From NCBI GenBank assembly GCA_013139935.1, contig WSZX01000230.1, forward strand, positions 1-26,716: DNA of 26,716 nucleotides. Reading direction: 5' to 3'. The position numbers were made by a program, and so were the translations under genes. The notes under the pieces are model-generated. The model did not search any database. It saw only the letters and a list, made by a program, of their open reading frames with translations, and was not told the DNA's origin. This DNA comes from Ardenticatenales bacterium (lineage in GTDB: Bacteria > Chloroflexota > Anaerolineae > Promineifilales > UBA4811). Positions 7,402 to 15,698 of the stretch are shown here, piece by piece (the first letter of the stretch is position 1; every line of letters begins with the position of its first letter).

Positions 7402-7947
7402 ATGCAGTGGCCCGAGTTGGAATGCCCCAATTGCACTGCCCCTCTAGCCGATATTCAAGATGAGACTGCGGTCCACTGTCGCTTCTGCGGCGTCACGTTG
7501 AACCTCTATCGGTCACTCTGCCCAAGCTGCGGGTTCCTTGATCGGGTGGAGCGCCCTTTGTGCAGTCGATGCGGCACAAACATCGTACGCGCTTGCCCGG
7601 CGTGCAGACAGATAGACTGGGCAGGTATGGAAAGCTGCACCAACTGCGGGGGGCCTCTAGACATGCTGGAAATCATGTTCAAATCTCGCATTCGGGACAC
7701 TCGAGAAAGGCTTCAACTGCAGCAGTCGGAGGCGCTCGTCATCAAAGCGCACGAAGCAGCCCAGGCCGAGGCGCGGTTGGAGCGGTTCCGGAAAGTGGAA
7801 CGTGACCGCCTCAGCGAGTTGGCTCAACACACGGTGGAGAAGAAAAAACTCGAGAGGCGAGTGCTTGGGGGCATCCTGCTTGGGTCGGCTCTCTTTGCCG
7901 TGGTGATGGTCGTGATCGCAGTCCTCTGGGCCTGGATGGGCCAATGA
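7402..7947 (+). CDS. Zinc-ribbon, coiled-coil, C-terminally anchored membrane protein
   Basis: The 181-residue protein opens with six CxxC pairs (C8/C11, C26/C29, C40/C43, C54/C57, C65/C68, C79/C82), enough for three zinc ribbons of the double-zinc-ribbon type. A charged helical stretch (about residues 92-150, rich in R, E, Q and A) looks like a coiled coil. One membrane helix (about 157-178) ends the protein. The zinc-ribbon head is expected in the cytosol. I do not recognise a named family; such proteins often act as adaptors. The last bases overlap the start of scpA as ATGA (7944-7947), so translation of the two is probably coupled. Confidence 0.75.
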   Translation: MQWPELECPNCTAPLADIQDETAVHCRFCGVTLNLYRSLCPSCGFLDRVERPLCSRCGTNIVRACPACRQIDWAGMESCTNCGGPLDMLEIMFKSRIRDTRERLQLQQSEALVIKAHEAAQAEARLERFRKVERDRLSELAQHTVEKKKLERRVLGGILLGSALFAVVMVVIAVLWAWMGQ

Positions 7948-8693
7948 CAGAGACCTACCGCGTGCGTCTGCCGGTCTTTGAGGGTCCCCTAGATCTGCTC
8001 CTCAGCTTGATTGAGCGACAGGAATTGGAGATTACACGAATCTCACTGGCCCAGGTGACAGACCAGTATCTCTCGCATATCGCGCAGTTCGAAGAAGCTC
8101 GACCAGATGCCCTGGCCGAATTTCTGGTGGTGGCGGCCAAGCTCATCTTGATCAAATCAACGGCGCTCCTGCCGCGCCAACCGACACCAGCGCCCGCGGG
8201 GGAGCCAGACCTGGCGGACGAGTTGGCACGCCAGTTGCAGGAGTACAAACAGTTCAAAGCGGCGGCCGCCAACCTCAATGATCGCCAACGGCAAGGGTGG
8301 CGCACATTCTTGCGACTGGTGCCGCCCCCAAGACCCGAGGCGCAACTCGATCTCACGGAGGTGACACTGGCAGACCTGGTGGCGGCCGTGCGAGAAGCGT
8401 TGAGCGTCCCTCCTCTCGCCCCACCTGTTGATATCATGGTACCTCAGGTACGGATTACGACAAGGGGTCGGATGGAGATGATCCTTCAGGAGCTTCAGCA
8501 GCACCATCAGCTTCTGTTCCATGAGATGCTCGCTGCGGCCGTCGGTCGGCTAGAGGTCGCCGTCACATTGCTTGCCACACTGGAGTTGCTAAAACAGCGC
8601 GATATCACAGTGCATCAAGAGCGACTGTTTGGCGCGATTATCATCAGGTCAAACACATCAACTCCGGGCGCGGGCGGGCGGCATCATGGCTGA
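7944..8693 (+). CDS. scpA: Segregation and condensation protein A
   Basis: ScpA is the kleisin subunit that bridges the SMC heads and, with ScpB, forms bacterial condensin for chromosome compaction and segregation. The 249-residue protein has the family's typical length and N-terminus (VRLPVFEGPLDLLLSLIERQ), then ITRISLAQVTDQYLSHI and AEFLVVAAKLILIKSTALLP. The C-terminal winged-helix part (LEVAVTLLATLELLKQRDI) is also present. The middle is Pro/Ala-rich. It is the last gene of the operon; scpB is not next to it, which differs from the common scpA-scpB pair. The start ATG overlaps the stop of the zinc-ribbon gene. Confidence 0.93.
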   Translation: MTETYRVRLPVFEGPLDLLLSLIERQELEITRISLAQVTDQYLSHIAQFEEARPDALAEFLVVAAKLILIKSTALLPRQPTPAPAGEPDLADELARQLQEYKQFKAAAANLNDRQRQGWRTFLRLVPPPRPEAQLDLTEVTLADLVAAVREALSVPPLAPPVDIMVPQVRITTRGRMEMILQELQQHHQLLFHEMLAAAVGRLEVAVTLLATLELLKQRDITVHQERLFGAIIIRSNTSTPGAGGRHHG

Positions 8694-8726
8694 ACATGGT
8701 CATAGCTTGTGCTCGACGAACGTCAC

Positions 8727-8755
8727 TAGACAGCTTATCGCAGATGGGCTATACT
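8727..8755 (+). promoter_or_regulatory. Promoter of the DUF362-greA-ROK group
   Basis: TAGACA (8727-8732) and TATACT (8750-8755) are spaced by 17 bp. The predicted transcript start is near 8762, six bases before a strong hairpin. Confidence 0.65.
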
Positions 8756-8767
8756 TTGGCGCATGCT

Positions 8768-8795
8768 GCCTCGCCAGATCGAATACTGGCGAGGC
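8768..8795 (+). terminator. Perfect 10-bp hairpin between scpA and the DUF362 gene
   Basis: GCCTCGCCAG (8768-8777) pairs perfectly with CTGGCGAGGC (8786-8795), followed by ATTTGGTGTTTG. It is a plausible but T-poor terminator for the scpA operon. It also lies at the very 5' end of the transcript from the promoter at 8727-8755, so it may instead act as a 5' stabilising or regulatory hairpin. Confidence 0.5.
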
Positions 8796-8820
8796 ATTTG
8801 GTGTTTGTAAGGAGTAACTG

Positions 8821-10071
8821 ATGGCAGATTTCCCCGGCAAAGGAACAGTGGCGGTTCTCAAGACCACTCCAGAGACCGTCGTGGAGGATTACGGCAGGCT
8901 CCTGAAGCTGGCCAACTATGAGGATGCCCTCCCCAAAGACAAGGAAACACTGCTCAAGATCAACATCTCCTGGCAGACCTGGTATCCAGCCTGCTCTACC
9001 ACCCCTTGGCAGCTGGAGGGGGCTATCCGGCAGATGCGTACCGATGGGTACAAACGGCTCATCGCAGCCCACAACGAGACAGTGGTAGTCAACGCCTATG
9101 TGGGAGAAAGAAACAACCAGCAGCGTTTCGTGACCGACAAACATGGGGTCCCGAGCTGGCACCTGTACGAGCCAGAATTTGAGTGGGTCCGGTACGAACC
9201 CAAAGAGCCATTCTTGGTGCTGGACAAGGTCTATCCAGAAGGAGTGCACATTCCTCGCTGCTTTTATGGCCGCAACATCATCCAATTTCCCACCGTCAAA
9301 ACCCACGTCTTTACCACGATCACCGGGGCGATGAAGAACGCATTCGGCGGCTTGCTCAGCAATAGGCGGCACTGGACGCACGGCGTCATCCACGAGACGG
9401 TGGTGGATCTTCTGCAGATCCAACAAGATATTCATCCGGGCCTTTTCGCAGTGATGGATGGCACCTTTGCCGGCGACGGCCCTGGGCCGCGCGCAATGCG
9501 TTGGCACGAAAAAGACATCATCCTGGCCTCGGCCGACCAGGTAGCCATTGATGCCATATCGGCCAAACTGCAGGGATTTGACCCCATGTCGCTCCCGTTC
9601 ATCCGTTTGGCGCACCAACGCGGCCTGGGCATAGGGGACCCACGTGAGATTGAGATTGTGGGATATGACATCGATCAAGAACCAAGCTGGCGCTTTGTTC
9701 AGACGGAAACATTTGCCAGCAAGGGGCAGAAAGCAATCTATCACGGCCCGCTCAAGCCGCTTGAGAGCATTCTGCTGCGCACACCCCTGGTCCCCTGGTC
9801 GTATTTCGCCAGCAATTTCTATCACAATGTCTACTGGTATCCTCTTGTCGGCCGGAAGAGAGTAAAGGCCGCATTGGAGACCAAATGGGGCCAACTCTTC
9901 AGGCAATATGGCGATGGCCAGGTGGTGATGCCAGGGATTCAGCCACGCACAGTTGGCATCGCGGCCGCCGGGCTGGTTGCATTGGCCACAGCATTGGCAG
10001 TCGGCAGGCGCCTGCTGCGTGGCGGCCGCACAAAAGCCGGCAAACGTGATTCCTCAACAGACGTCACGTGA
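8821..10071 (+). CDS. DUF362-family protein with C-terminal membrane anchor
   Basis: The 416-residue protein shows the DUF362 pattern: KETLLKINISWQTWYPACST near the start, then a strongly conserved-looking core IIQFPTVKTHVFTTITGAMK followed by NAFGGLLSNRRHWTH. An AVMDGTFAGDGPGPR loop and an SADQVAIDAISAKLQGFDP helix follow. DUF362 proteins are of unknown biochemical role, and many carry ferredoxin-type clusters. I see no CxxCxxC cluster here. A single hydrophobic helix near residues 376-396, followed by a basic tail, suggests anchoring to the membrane with the body in the cytosol. AAGGAG at 8809-8814 fixes the start. greA begins 27 bp after the stop, so the genes are probably co-transcribed. 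Confidence 0.8.
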   Translation: MADFPGKGTVAVLKTTPETVVEDYGRLLKLANYEDALPKDKETLLKINISWQTWYPACSTTPWQLEGAIRQMRTDGYKRLIAAHNETVVVNAYVGERNNQQRFVTDKHGVPSWHLYEPEFEWVRYEPKEPFLVLDKVYPEGVHIPRCFYGRNIIQFPTVKTHVFTTITGAMKNAFGGLLSNRRHWTHGVIHETVVDLLQIQQDIHPGLFAVMDGTFAGDGPGPRAMRWHEKDIILASADQVAIDAISAKLQGFDPMSLPFIRLAHQRGLGIGDPREIEIVGYDIDQEPSWRFVQTETFASKGQKAIYHGPLKPLESILLRTPLVPWSYFASNFYHNVYWYPLVGRKRVKAALETKWGQLFRQYGDGQVVMPGIQPRTVGIAAAGLVALATALAVGRRLLRGGRTKAGKRDSSTDVT

Positions 10072-10098
10072 CTAAGTACAGGTACAGGTAGGAAGAAC

Positions 10099-10566
10099 AT
10101 GATAGATCGAGTACACTATTTGACTCCAGATGGCCTCCAGAAGGTCCTCGATGAACTGGAGTTTCTGTCCACCGAAAAGCGTACAGCGATTGCAGAGCGC
10201 TTGGCCGCCGCCATTCAGCAGGGTGACATTAGCGAGAACGCCGACTATGAAGTCGCCAAACAGGATCAGGGCTTCAATGAAGGGAGGATCCTGGATCTAG
10301 AAGCTATCCTGCGCCGGGCAAAGATCATTGGAGACAATCTCCCTACCGGCGAGATCCAGATCGGGAGTCAGGTGACGGTGACGGAGGATGGAACACCACC
10401 AGAGATCTTTACCATAGTCGGCCCGACCGAGGCTTCACCGGCAAACGGCCGCATATCCCACGAATCACCGGTGGGCGCAGCTCTGCTCGGCAGGCAGGTC
10501 GGCGAGACGGTACAGATTGAAACGCCGGCCGGCAGTCTGGAACTGACTGTCGTGGCAATTGAATGA
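10099..10566 (+). CDS. greA: Transcription elongation factor GreA
   Basis: GreA enters the secondary channel of RNA polymerase and stimulates cleavage of backtracked RNA. The 155-residue protein has the usual length and both domains. The N-terminal coiled coil carries the tip acidic residues in GDISENADYEVAKQDQ, and the C-terminal FKBP-like domain includes IQIGSQVTV and ISHESPVGAALLGRQVGETV. The SP(V/I)G motif is intact. A TAGGAAG ribosome-binding site precedes ATG 10099. The next gene starts at or just after its stop. Confidence 0.95.
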   Translation: MIDRVHYLTPDGLQKVLDELEFLSTEKRTAIAERLAAAIQQGDISENADYEVAKQDQGFNEGRILDLEAILRRAKIIGDNLPTGEIQIGSQVTVTEDGTPPEIFTIVGPTEASPANGRISHESPVGAALLGRQVGETVQIETPAGSLELTVVAIE

Positions 10567-10591
10567 CATTCGCGATCGTGGGTCTGGCCCC

Positions 10592-11596
10592 GTGACTGGC
10601 ACCCGTAGCGGCGCCAAGCGACGGTTCATCGGCGTGGACATGGGAGGAACGAAAATCCTGGCGGCTGTGGTTGGAGCGGACGGCAAGATACTGGGGAGCG
10701 CCAAAAAGCGAACCAAGGCCGAGTCGGGTCCGGCAAACGTGATTGCGCGCATCGGGCAGGCCATCCACCAGGCAGCCAGAGACGCGGGCATCTCCGTGTC
10801 CGAGGTGACCGCGGTGGGAGTTGGGGCGCCGGGCCCCCTGAACCCGCATACCGGCGTTGTATTTCATGCTCCTAACCTGCCAGGATGGGAGAACGTTCCG
10901 CTTGGCCAGCGTCTAGCCGATGAGCTGGATTTGCCGGTGTTTGTAGAAAACGACGTGAACCTCGGCACGCTGGGCGAGCTCGTGCTGGGCGCTGGACGGG
11001 GCACCCAGGACATGGTGGGGATATTCATCGGCACCGGCATTGGGGGAGGGATCATCATCGATGGCAAGCTACGCAGCGGAACTCGCCACTCTGCCGGCGA
11101 GGTGGGTCATATGGTCGTGGCAGCCGGCGGTCCCTATTGCGGGTGCGGGCGACAAGGCTGCCTGGAAGCGGTCGCAAGCCGGAGGGCCATTGAGCGTGAT
11201 CTGCGCGCCGGGGTCGCTTCCGGTCGCGAAAACCTAGTGAACGACCTTGATAGAGTAGACCCCGGGCAGCTGACCAGCAAGGTGCTGGCTCGTGCCTGCA
11301 GAGTTGGCTGCCCGCTCACCCGCCAGGTAATCGGTCGGGCTCAATGGTACCTGGGGCTACACGCCGCTTCCATTGTCAACTTGCTCGACCCACAGATGCT
11401 TGTGTACGGTGGCGGTCTGGTGGAGGCGATGGGGGAAGCCTTGCTGACACCCATCCGCACTGTGGCCCAGCAGCACTTGATTCACCAGACGAGCACGCCA
11501 GTTCAGATCGTGGCTGCTAGCCTGGGGGATAGCTCCGTTGTACTGGGCGCGGCTGTCATTGCCCAACGACACTGGGCCACCGCATCGGGCTCGTAG
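10592..11596 (+). CDS. ROK-family sugar kinase (glucokinase-like)
   Basis: The enzyme is predicted to phosphorylate a hexose (glucose or an amino sugar) with ATP. Motifs in the 334-residue form are DMGGTK (16-21, phosphate binding), GVGAPGPL, END (119-121, with the catalytic Asp) and GTGIGGG (147-153). The ROK signature follows: GEVGH (169-173) and the zinc site C183, C185, C190 in YCGCGRQGCLE. The start is uncertain. GTG 10592 gives a typical N-terminus, while TTG 10559 would overlap greA by 8 bp; neither has a clear ribosome-binding site. Kinase versus repressor: there is no HTH domain, so an enzyme is favoured. Confidence 0.88.
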   Translation: MTGTRSGAKRRFIGVDMGGTKILAAVVGADGKILGSAKKRTKAESGPANVIARIGQAIHQAARDAGISVSEVTAVGVGAPGPLNPHTGVVFHAPNLPGWENVPLGQRLADELDLPVFVENDVNLGTLGELVLGAGRGTQDMVGIFIGTGIGGGIIIDGKLRSGTRHSAGEVGHMVVAAGGPYCGCGRQGCLEAVASRRAIERDLRAGVASGRENLVNDLDRVDPGQLTSKVLARACRVGCPLTRQVIGRAQWYLGLHAASIVNLLDPQMLVYGGGLVEAMGEALLTPIRTVAQQHLIHQTSTPVQIVAASLGDSSVVLGAAVIAQRHWATASGS

Positions 11597-12052
11597 AATC
11601 GCGTCGCCAACTCCCAATCCCCGGCCAGGTTCTCGCTCGTGTGGGTTGCACTGGTCAACGGGATGGTCGCACCACATCCGGGATGAAGGATCACCACGAT
11701 CGATCATTCGCACAACGGCCGTCCCCACGTCGGGCGCTGGAGCATCTTCAGGCACGGGGGACGAACCGGCGCGCGCAAGTTGACCGGGCAGCACCGGACG
11801 CCACCCAAGCAATCTGACGATTCTTGAACCTGAGACTCGCAGGAGCCGCTCGTGCGGGACAGGGCTCTTTCCGTGCTGGAAACAACCCGCCATGTGCATG
11901 GCCAGCCCGTCGGCCGCACAGGCCGACTCAGGTGCGGCCAGAGCCCGGCGCTCACGACCAACTGCACAGAACCTATTGCCCAAGACAGCCGGCACCGGTA
12001 GAATCCCCCTGTGGTTCACACACAACCCCACTGCACCCGAAAGGAGTAAGAG
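11597..12052. other. Intergenic region of 456 bp
   Basis: The right end holds the thyX promoter and ribosome-binding site. The rest has no gene I can defend. A minus-strand frame around 11503-11697 contains a stretch that looks somewhat protein-like (HPGCGATIPLTSATHTSENL, then WELATRFYEP), but it overlaps the ROK gene end and has no start site or domain. It may be the remnant of a decayed minus-strand gene. Confidence 0.4.
11976..12004 (+). promoter_or_regulatory. Promoter of thyX
   Basis: TTGCCC (11976-11981) and TAGAAT (11999-12004) are spaced by 17 bp. The predicted start near 12011 lies about 40 bp before ATG 12053. AAGGAG at 12041-12046 is the ribosome-binding site. Confidence 0.65.
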
Positions 12053-12766
12053 ATGGCACACCACACAGCACTGATTGGCAAGCGAGTCCCCGTACTTGAA
12101 AAAGGATGGATTGAACTCCAGGACATGATGGGTGACGACCTCGCGATTGTCAACGCCGCCCGAGTCTCGTATCTGGGTGAAAGCAAAGGAACAGGACCGG
12201 ACAAAAAGCTACTCTTCTACCTGCTACGCAACCGGCACACCACTCCATTCGAGCAGGTGGAATTCAAGTTCAGGGTGCGAGCGCCGGTGCTTGTCTGGTG
12301 GCAGTGGGCGCGGCACCGAACCTGGAGCTTCAATGCCCAGAGCGGACGGTACACACCGTTTCAAGAGAACGATTTCTACTTCCCGACTGAGTGGCGCAGA
12401 CAGGCTCAATCAGACAGACAGATGAGCGAGGGAAGAACTGCCGAGGAGGAAGGGGCAGAGCTGTCGGCCGCATTGGCCGATCACTATGAGCGCTCGTTTG
12501 CCCTGTACCAGGCCGCGCTACAAAAGGGAGTAGCACGTGAGCTTGCGCGTATCTTCCTTCCTGGCTTTTCTCTGTTCTACACCTGGGTGGCGAAAACAGA
12601 CGCACACAACCTGATGCATTTCATGAACCTGCGGATGGGCTCCCACGCTCAAGAGGAGATCCGAGCCTATGCCAAGGCTATCTACACAGAATTCTTCTGC
12701 CCTGCGCTTCCCTGGACGGCCGTTGCATTTGAGAGATATGTGCTGGCCAAACACAAGACCGCCTAA
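12053..12766 (+). CDS. thyX: Flavin-dependent thymidylate synthase ThyX
   Basis: ThyX makes dTMP from dUMP, using methylenetetrahydrofolate as carbon donor and FAD/NADPH as reductant. It replaces ThyA. The signature RHRxxSxNxxSxRY is present as residues 87-100 (RHRTWSFNAQSGRY). Other family landmarks are RNRHTTPFEQVEFKFRVRAP near residue 60 and the C-terminal NLMHFMNLRMGSHAQEEIR, with the Arg that binds dUMP. The length (237 residues) is normal. It is flanked by its own promoter and a downstream palindromic repeat, so it is probably monocistronic. Confidence 0.96.
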   Translation: MAHHTALIGKRVPVLEKGWIELQDMMGDDLAIVNAARVSYLGESKGTGPDKKLLFYLLRNRHTTPFEQVEFKFRVRAPVLVWWQWARHRTWSFNAQSGRYTPFQENDFYFPTEWRRQAQSDRQMSEGRTAEEEGAELSAALADHYERSFALYQAALQKGVARELARIFLPGFSLFYTWVAKTDAHNLMHFMNLRMGSHAQEEIRAYAKAIYTEFFCPALPWTAVAFERYVLAKHKTA

Positions 12767-12769
12767 AGA

Positions 12770-12830
12770 TGGTGTGGAACAAGGGTTCTCTGCCTGAGAG
12801 AACGACGCCTTGCCCTCTATTCGACACCCC
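12770..12830. repeat. Short palindromic repeat between thyX and ribF (copy C)
   Basis: GGTGTGGAA (12771-12779) and TTCGACACC (12820-12828) form inverted ends with one mismatch. Inside, CAAGG pairs with CCTTG, and GTTCTCT (12785-12791) pairs with AGAGAAC (12797-12803) around a 5-nt loop. The ends match the other repeat copies, while the middle is much shorter. It sits between two convergent genes and could stop transcription in both directions, although there is no T-run. Confidence 0.5.
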
Positions 12831-12842
12831 CCAAGGGACGAG

Positions 12843-13796
12843 TCAGTCAAGTTGCTCAACCACATGACGTATCTGGACCATATCTCTCTGCAATTGAGCA
12901 GTTAGCTGATCCAAGCCGTCAAACCTGATCTCGTCCCGAATCCGACCTAGAAAGTCAAGTCGCAGTTCTTTCCCGTTCAAGTCCCCGTCGAAATCCAGCA
13001 GATGCGCCTCGATAACCGTCTTGAGCCCTGCCGTCAGCGTCGGCCGTACGCCGATATTCACCGCGGCGAGGCAGCTCTCGCCATCGGGACCACCACCCAG
13101 CCACGCACGAGCGGCATACACACCATGTGCCGGGTAGGCCTGTTCCTCCCATATCTGCAGATTGGCGGTGGGAAAGCCGATCTTCCGGCCGCGCCCATCC
13201 CCGGATACGACCCGGCCGGGCAAACGGAATGGCCTGCCAAGACAGCGGTTGGCATCTCCGATCCGCCCGTCCTTCAGAGCCCGGCGGATGAGTGAACTAC
13301 TCACCACCATCCCGTTCACGGCAGTCAAGTCCACTGTATGCACGAGAAACCCCTTGGCCTTGCCCTGCGCATGGAGAAAAGGCACATCTCCCTTGCGTTG
13401 GTATCCCAATGCAAAGTCGGCCCCCACCCAGATCTCCTTCACATCCAGATGTGTAACCAACGCGTCCACAAAGCGGTCTGCCTGGATGGTACGCACTTGC
13501 TCATCAAAGGGGTGAGTGATCACCAACTCAATCCCAAGTTCGTGCAACAGTCGAGCTCGTTCATCGGGTGCGGTAAGGTAAAAGTGCGGTTCCGGCGTGC
13601 CCAAGACCAGTTTGGGGAGGGGGAAGAAGGTGAGTGTCGCCATCCGGCAGTGACCACGGCCGGTGGCCAGCTGTGTCATCAGCAATCTCCGCAGCACACG
13701 CTGGTGCCCACGATGAACCCCATCGAACGCGCCAATGGTCAAACAGGTTGGGCTGTCAGGGTTAGCCAGGGCGAGAGAATTGAGATGCTCTCTCAT
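12843..13796 (-). CDS. ribF: Bifunctional riboflavin kinase / FAD synthetase
   Basis: RibF converts riboflavin to FMN and then FAD. The N-terminal nucleotidyltransferase domain (residues about 15-175) shows GAFDGVHRGH (22-31) and SSSLIRR (166-172). The C-terminal riboflavin kinase domain (about 185-310) shows GDGRGRKIGFPTANL (199-213) and a VNIGVRPT strand. The length of 317 residues is standard. It starts 13 bp after the truB stop and is the last gene of the nusA operon. FAD supplied by RibF is the cofactor of the neighbouring convergent ThyX, a coincidence worth noting but not evidence of coupling. Confidence 0.95.
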   Translation of the reverse strand: MREHLNSLALANPDSPTCLTIGAFDGVHRGHQRVLRRLLMTQLATGRGHCRMATLTFFPLPKLVLGTPEPHFYLTAPDERARLLHELGIELVITHPFDEQVRTIQADRFVDALVTHLDVKEIWVGADFALGYQRKGDVPFLHAQGKAKGFLVHTVDLTAVNGMVVSSSLIRRALKDGRIGDANRCLGRPFRLPGRVVSGDGRGRKIGFPTANLQIWEEQAYPAHGVYAARAWLGGGPDGESCLAAVNIGVRPTLTAGLKTVIEAHLLDFDGDLNGKELRLDFLGRIRDEIRFDGLDQLTAQLQRDMVQIRHVVEQLD

Positions 13797-13809
13797 TGGT
13801 ACATCTCAG

Positions 13810-14691
13810 CTATGATGAGGGGAAGAGTAGAACCTTGTGGGGTAGCCACCTGGAACCATCGTCAGAGGGTCTTACGAGCGCAAAAAAGACCCCGTCAGAG
13901 GTGTCAACGCGAGCCAAGTCGGCCACCGGATGCTCTGGCCGCCGGCGAATTGACTGTCCCTGGGTCAACCGAGTGACCGACCCGGAATCGAGGATGATGA
14001 CCGGAAAGCCATCCACCGCCACACCCATCGGCTGCAAATGGGTTTCCCAGTTGTCCGGAGTCAGGTCCCCTAACGGAAGAGAAGCCTCAATGTCGAACTG
14101 GCCGCAACGGCAGCGGAGCAGTTGCGTCAAGTGCGCTCCACAGCCCAAGCTGCTTCCCAGATCATGTGCCAGTGAGCGCACATAGGTCCCGGCCGAGCAA
14201 ATCACTCTGAAAGAGAAATCCGGAGGTGACCAGTCGGTCAGCGAGATGTGAGTAATGAACGCCCGGCGCGGCGCCCGCTCCACGGTGACTCCACGACGAG
14301 CGAGTCTGTGCAACGGTTGACCCCCCTGCTTGACAGCCGAATACATCGGCGGCACCTGGGAAATCGACCCGCAGAACTCGCCAAGCGCTGTCTCAACTAC
14401 ATCACGCTCGACCGCCACCGGGCCGGCGCGCAGCACCTTGCCGTCGGCATCATAGGTGTCCGTTTCCACGCCAAGGCGAGCGGTCGCTTGATAGCATTTC
14501 TGCGATCTCATCAGGTACTCAGCCAGCCGGGTGGCGCGCCCCACGCAGATCAAAAGCACGCCGGTCGCCATCGGGTCCAATGTCCCCGCATGGCCCACCT
14601 TGCGAATTCCTACGACTCGGCGCACGACGTCGACCACATCGTGCGAAGTCATTCCCCGAGGTTTGTTCAGGTTGAGAATCCCGGAGATCAT
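13810..14691 (-). CDS. truB: tRNA pseudouridine-55 synthase
   Basis: TruB makes pseudouridine 55 in the T-loop of tRNAs. The 293-residue protein begins ISGILNLNKPRGMTSHDVV and carries GHAGTLDPMATGVL (33-46) with the catalytic Asp39. YxAxxRLGxxTDTxDxxG (YQATARLGVETDTYDADG) and a PPMYSAVKQGG segment are present. The PUA-like tail is short. It follows nrnA by 32 bp in the standard operon order. Confidence 0.95.
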   Translation of the reverse strand: MISGILNLNKPRGMTSHDVVDVVRRVVGIRKVGHAGTLDPMATGVLLICVGRATRLAEYLMRSQKCYQATARLGVETDTYDADGKVLRAGPVAVERDVVETALGEFCGSISQVPPMYSAVKQGGQPLHRLARRGVTVERAPRRAFITHISLTDWSPPDFSFRVICSAGTYVRSLAHDLGSSLGCGAHLTQLLRCRCGQFDIEASLPLGDLTPDNWETHLQPMGVAVDGFPVIILDSGSVTRLTQGQSIRRRPEHPVADLARVDTSDGVFFALVRPSDDGSRWLPHKVLLFPSS

Positions 14692-14723
14692 GGCCCGTCA
14701 ACATACATTCGCGTGGCTGCGTG

Positions 14724-15698
14724 CTATGCACGTGATTGCCCACGCCGGGCCTTTTTCATCATGGCAAGTACCTGGTCTACCACCTCATCCAGTGAACCGT
14801 CAACGGTACAGCCAGCTGCAGCAGAGTGACCACCTCCGCGCAACTTGTACGCAATCTGAGCCACATCAAACCCCGGCTTGGCTCGGAGACTCACTTCAAC
14901 CTGCCCGTTTTCCGTCTCTACGAAACTAACGGCCATGTCGGCTTCCTTAGCAGTGATCAGAAGGGAGACCACGCTGGCATCTCCGTTCACAGGATGGTCA
15001 TTGGCGGAGGCGCACACCGAAACGACCCCATCATCCAGATCAATGCTCTGCAACAACGTGCCCCAATAGCAAATCGCGTCGTAGGATCTGCGGTTAACCG
15101 TCCGACTGGTGATGTACGAGAGGTCCGCGCCGGCCTGCATCAGATCGGTGGCAATGCTCATGACTCCGGCGGTAGCATTTGCAGTGCGGAAGCAAAGCGT
15201 GTCGGTGACCAAGCCGGTCAGCAAGCACTGCGCAGTATCCTTGTCGAGGGTGACTCCCCATGCGGCCGCTAGAAGAAACAGTATCTCGGTCGTAGCAGCG
15301 GTATCCGGCTGCACAATGTTCACATCGCCAAAACCGGTGTTCGTAATGTGATGATCAATGTTGATGACGAGCGGCCGGCCGCCCACGGCTGCGCGGAACA
15401 CCCTTCCGCCCCGTCCCTCATCGCTGCAGTCCACCACAATGACCAGGTCAAAAGAATCAGAAACAGATGTGACAACCGCGGTTGCGCCCGGCAAAAAAGC
15501 AAGCTTGTCTGGAACCCCATCGTCACAGGATAGGGTGACGTCTGTCTTGCCAAGCTGGCGCAACATTTGGCCGAGCGCCAACAGGGACCCGATGGCGTCT
15601 CCATCGGGCGCTATATGCGTGACAACCAATACTCTGTCCGCTTTCGCTATCGATTCCCATGCTCGTTGCCCAATCGTCTCGTACACCGCCACGCTCAC
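14724..15698 (-). CDS. nrnA: DHH-family phosphoesterase NrnA (oligoribonuclease / pAp phosphatase)
   Basis: NrnA degrades 2-5 nt RNA fragments and hydrolyses 3'-phosphoadenosine 5'-phosphate, recycling products of RNA decay. The 324-residue protein has the DHH motifs: HIAPDGDAIGS (28-38), VVDCSD with D90, and DHH (115-117). It also has a GLVTDT loop and a DHHA1 domain ending in the substrate-binding GGGHSAAAGC. The start is GTG 15698, overlapping the rbfA stop by 4 nt (GTGA), with a GGAAGAGGAAGA stretch upstream. Its position between rbfA and truB is the usual one in many Gram-positive and Chloroflexi genomes. Confidence 0.93.
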   Translation of the reverse strand: MSVAVYETIGQRAWESIAKADRVLVVTHIAPDGDAIGSLLALGQMLRQLGKTDVTLSCDDGVPDKLAFLPGATAVVTSVSDSFDLVIVVDCSDEGRGGRVFRAAVGGRPLVINIDHHITNTGFGDVNIVQPDTAATTEILFLLAAAWGVTLDKDTAQCLLTGLVTDTLCFRTANATAGVMSIATDLMQAGADLSYITSRTVNRRSYDAICYWGTLLQSIDLDDGVVSVCASANDHPVNGDASVVSLLITAKEADMAVSFVETENGQVEVSLRAKPGFDVAQIAYKLRGGGHSAAAGCTVDGSLDEVVDQVLAMMKKARRGQSRA

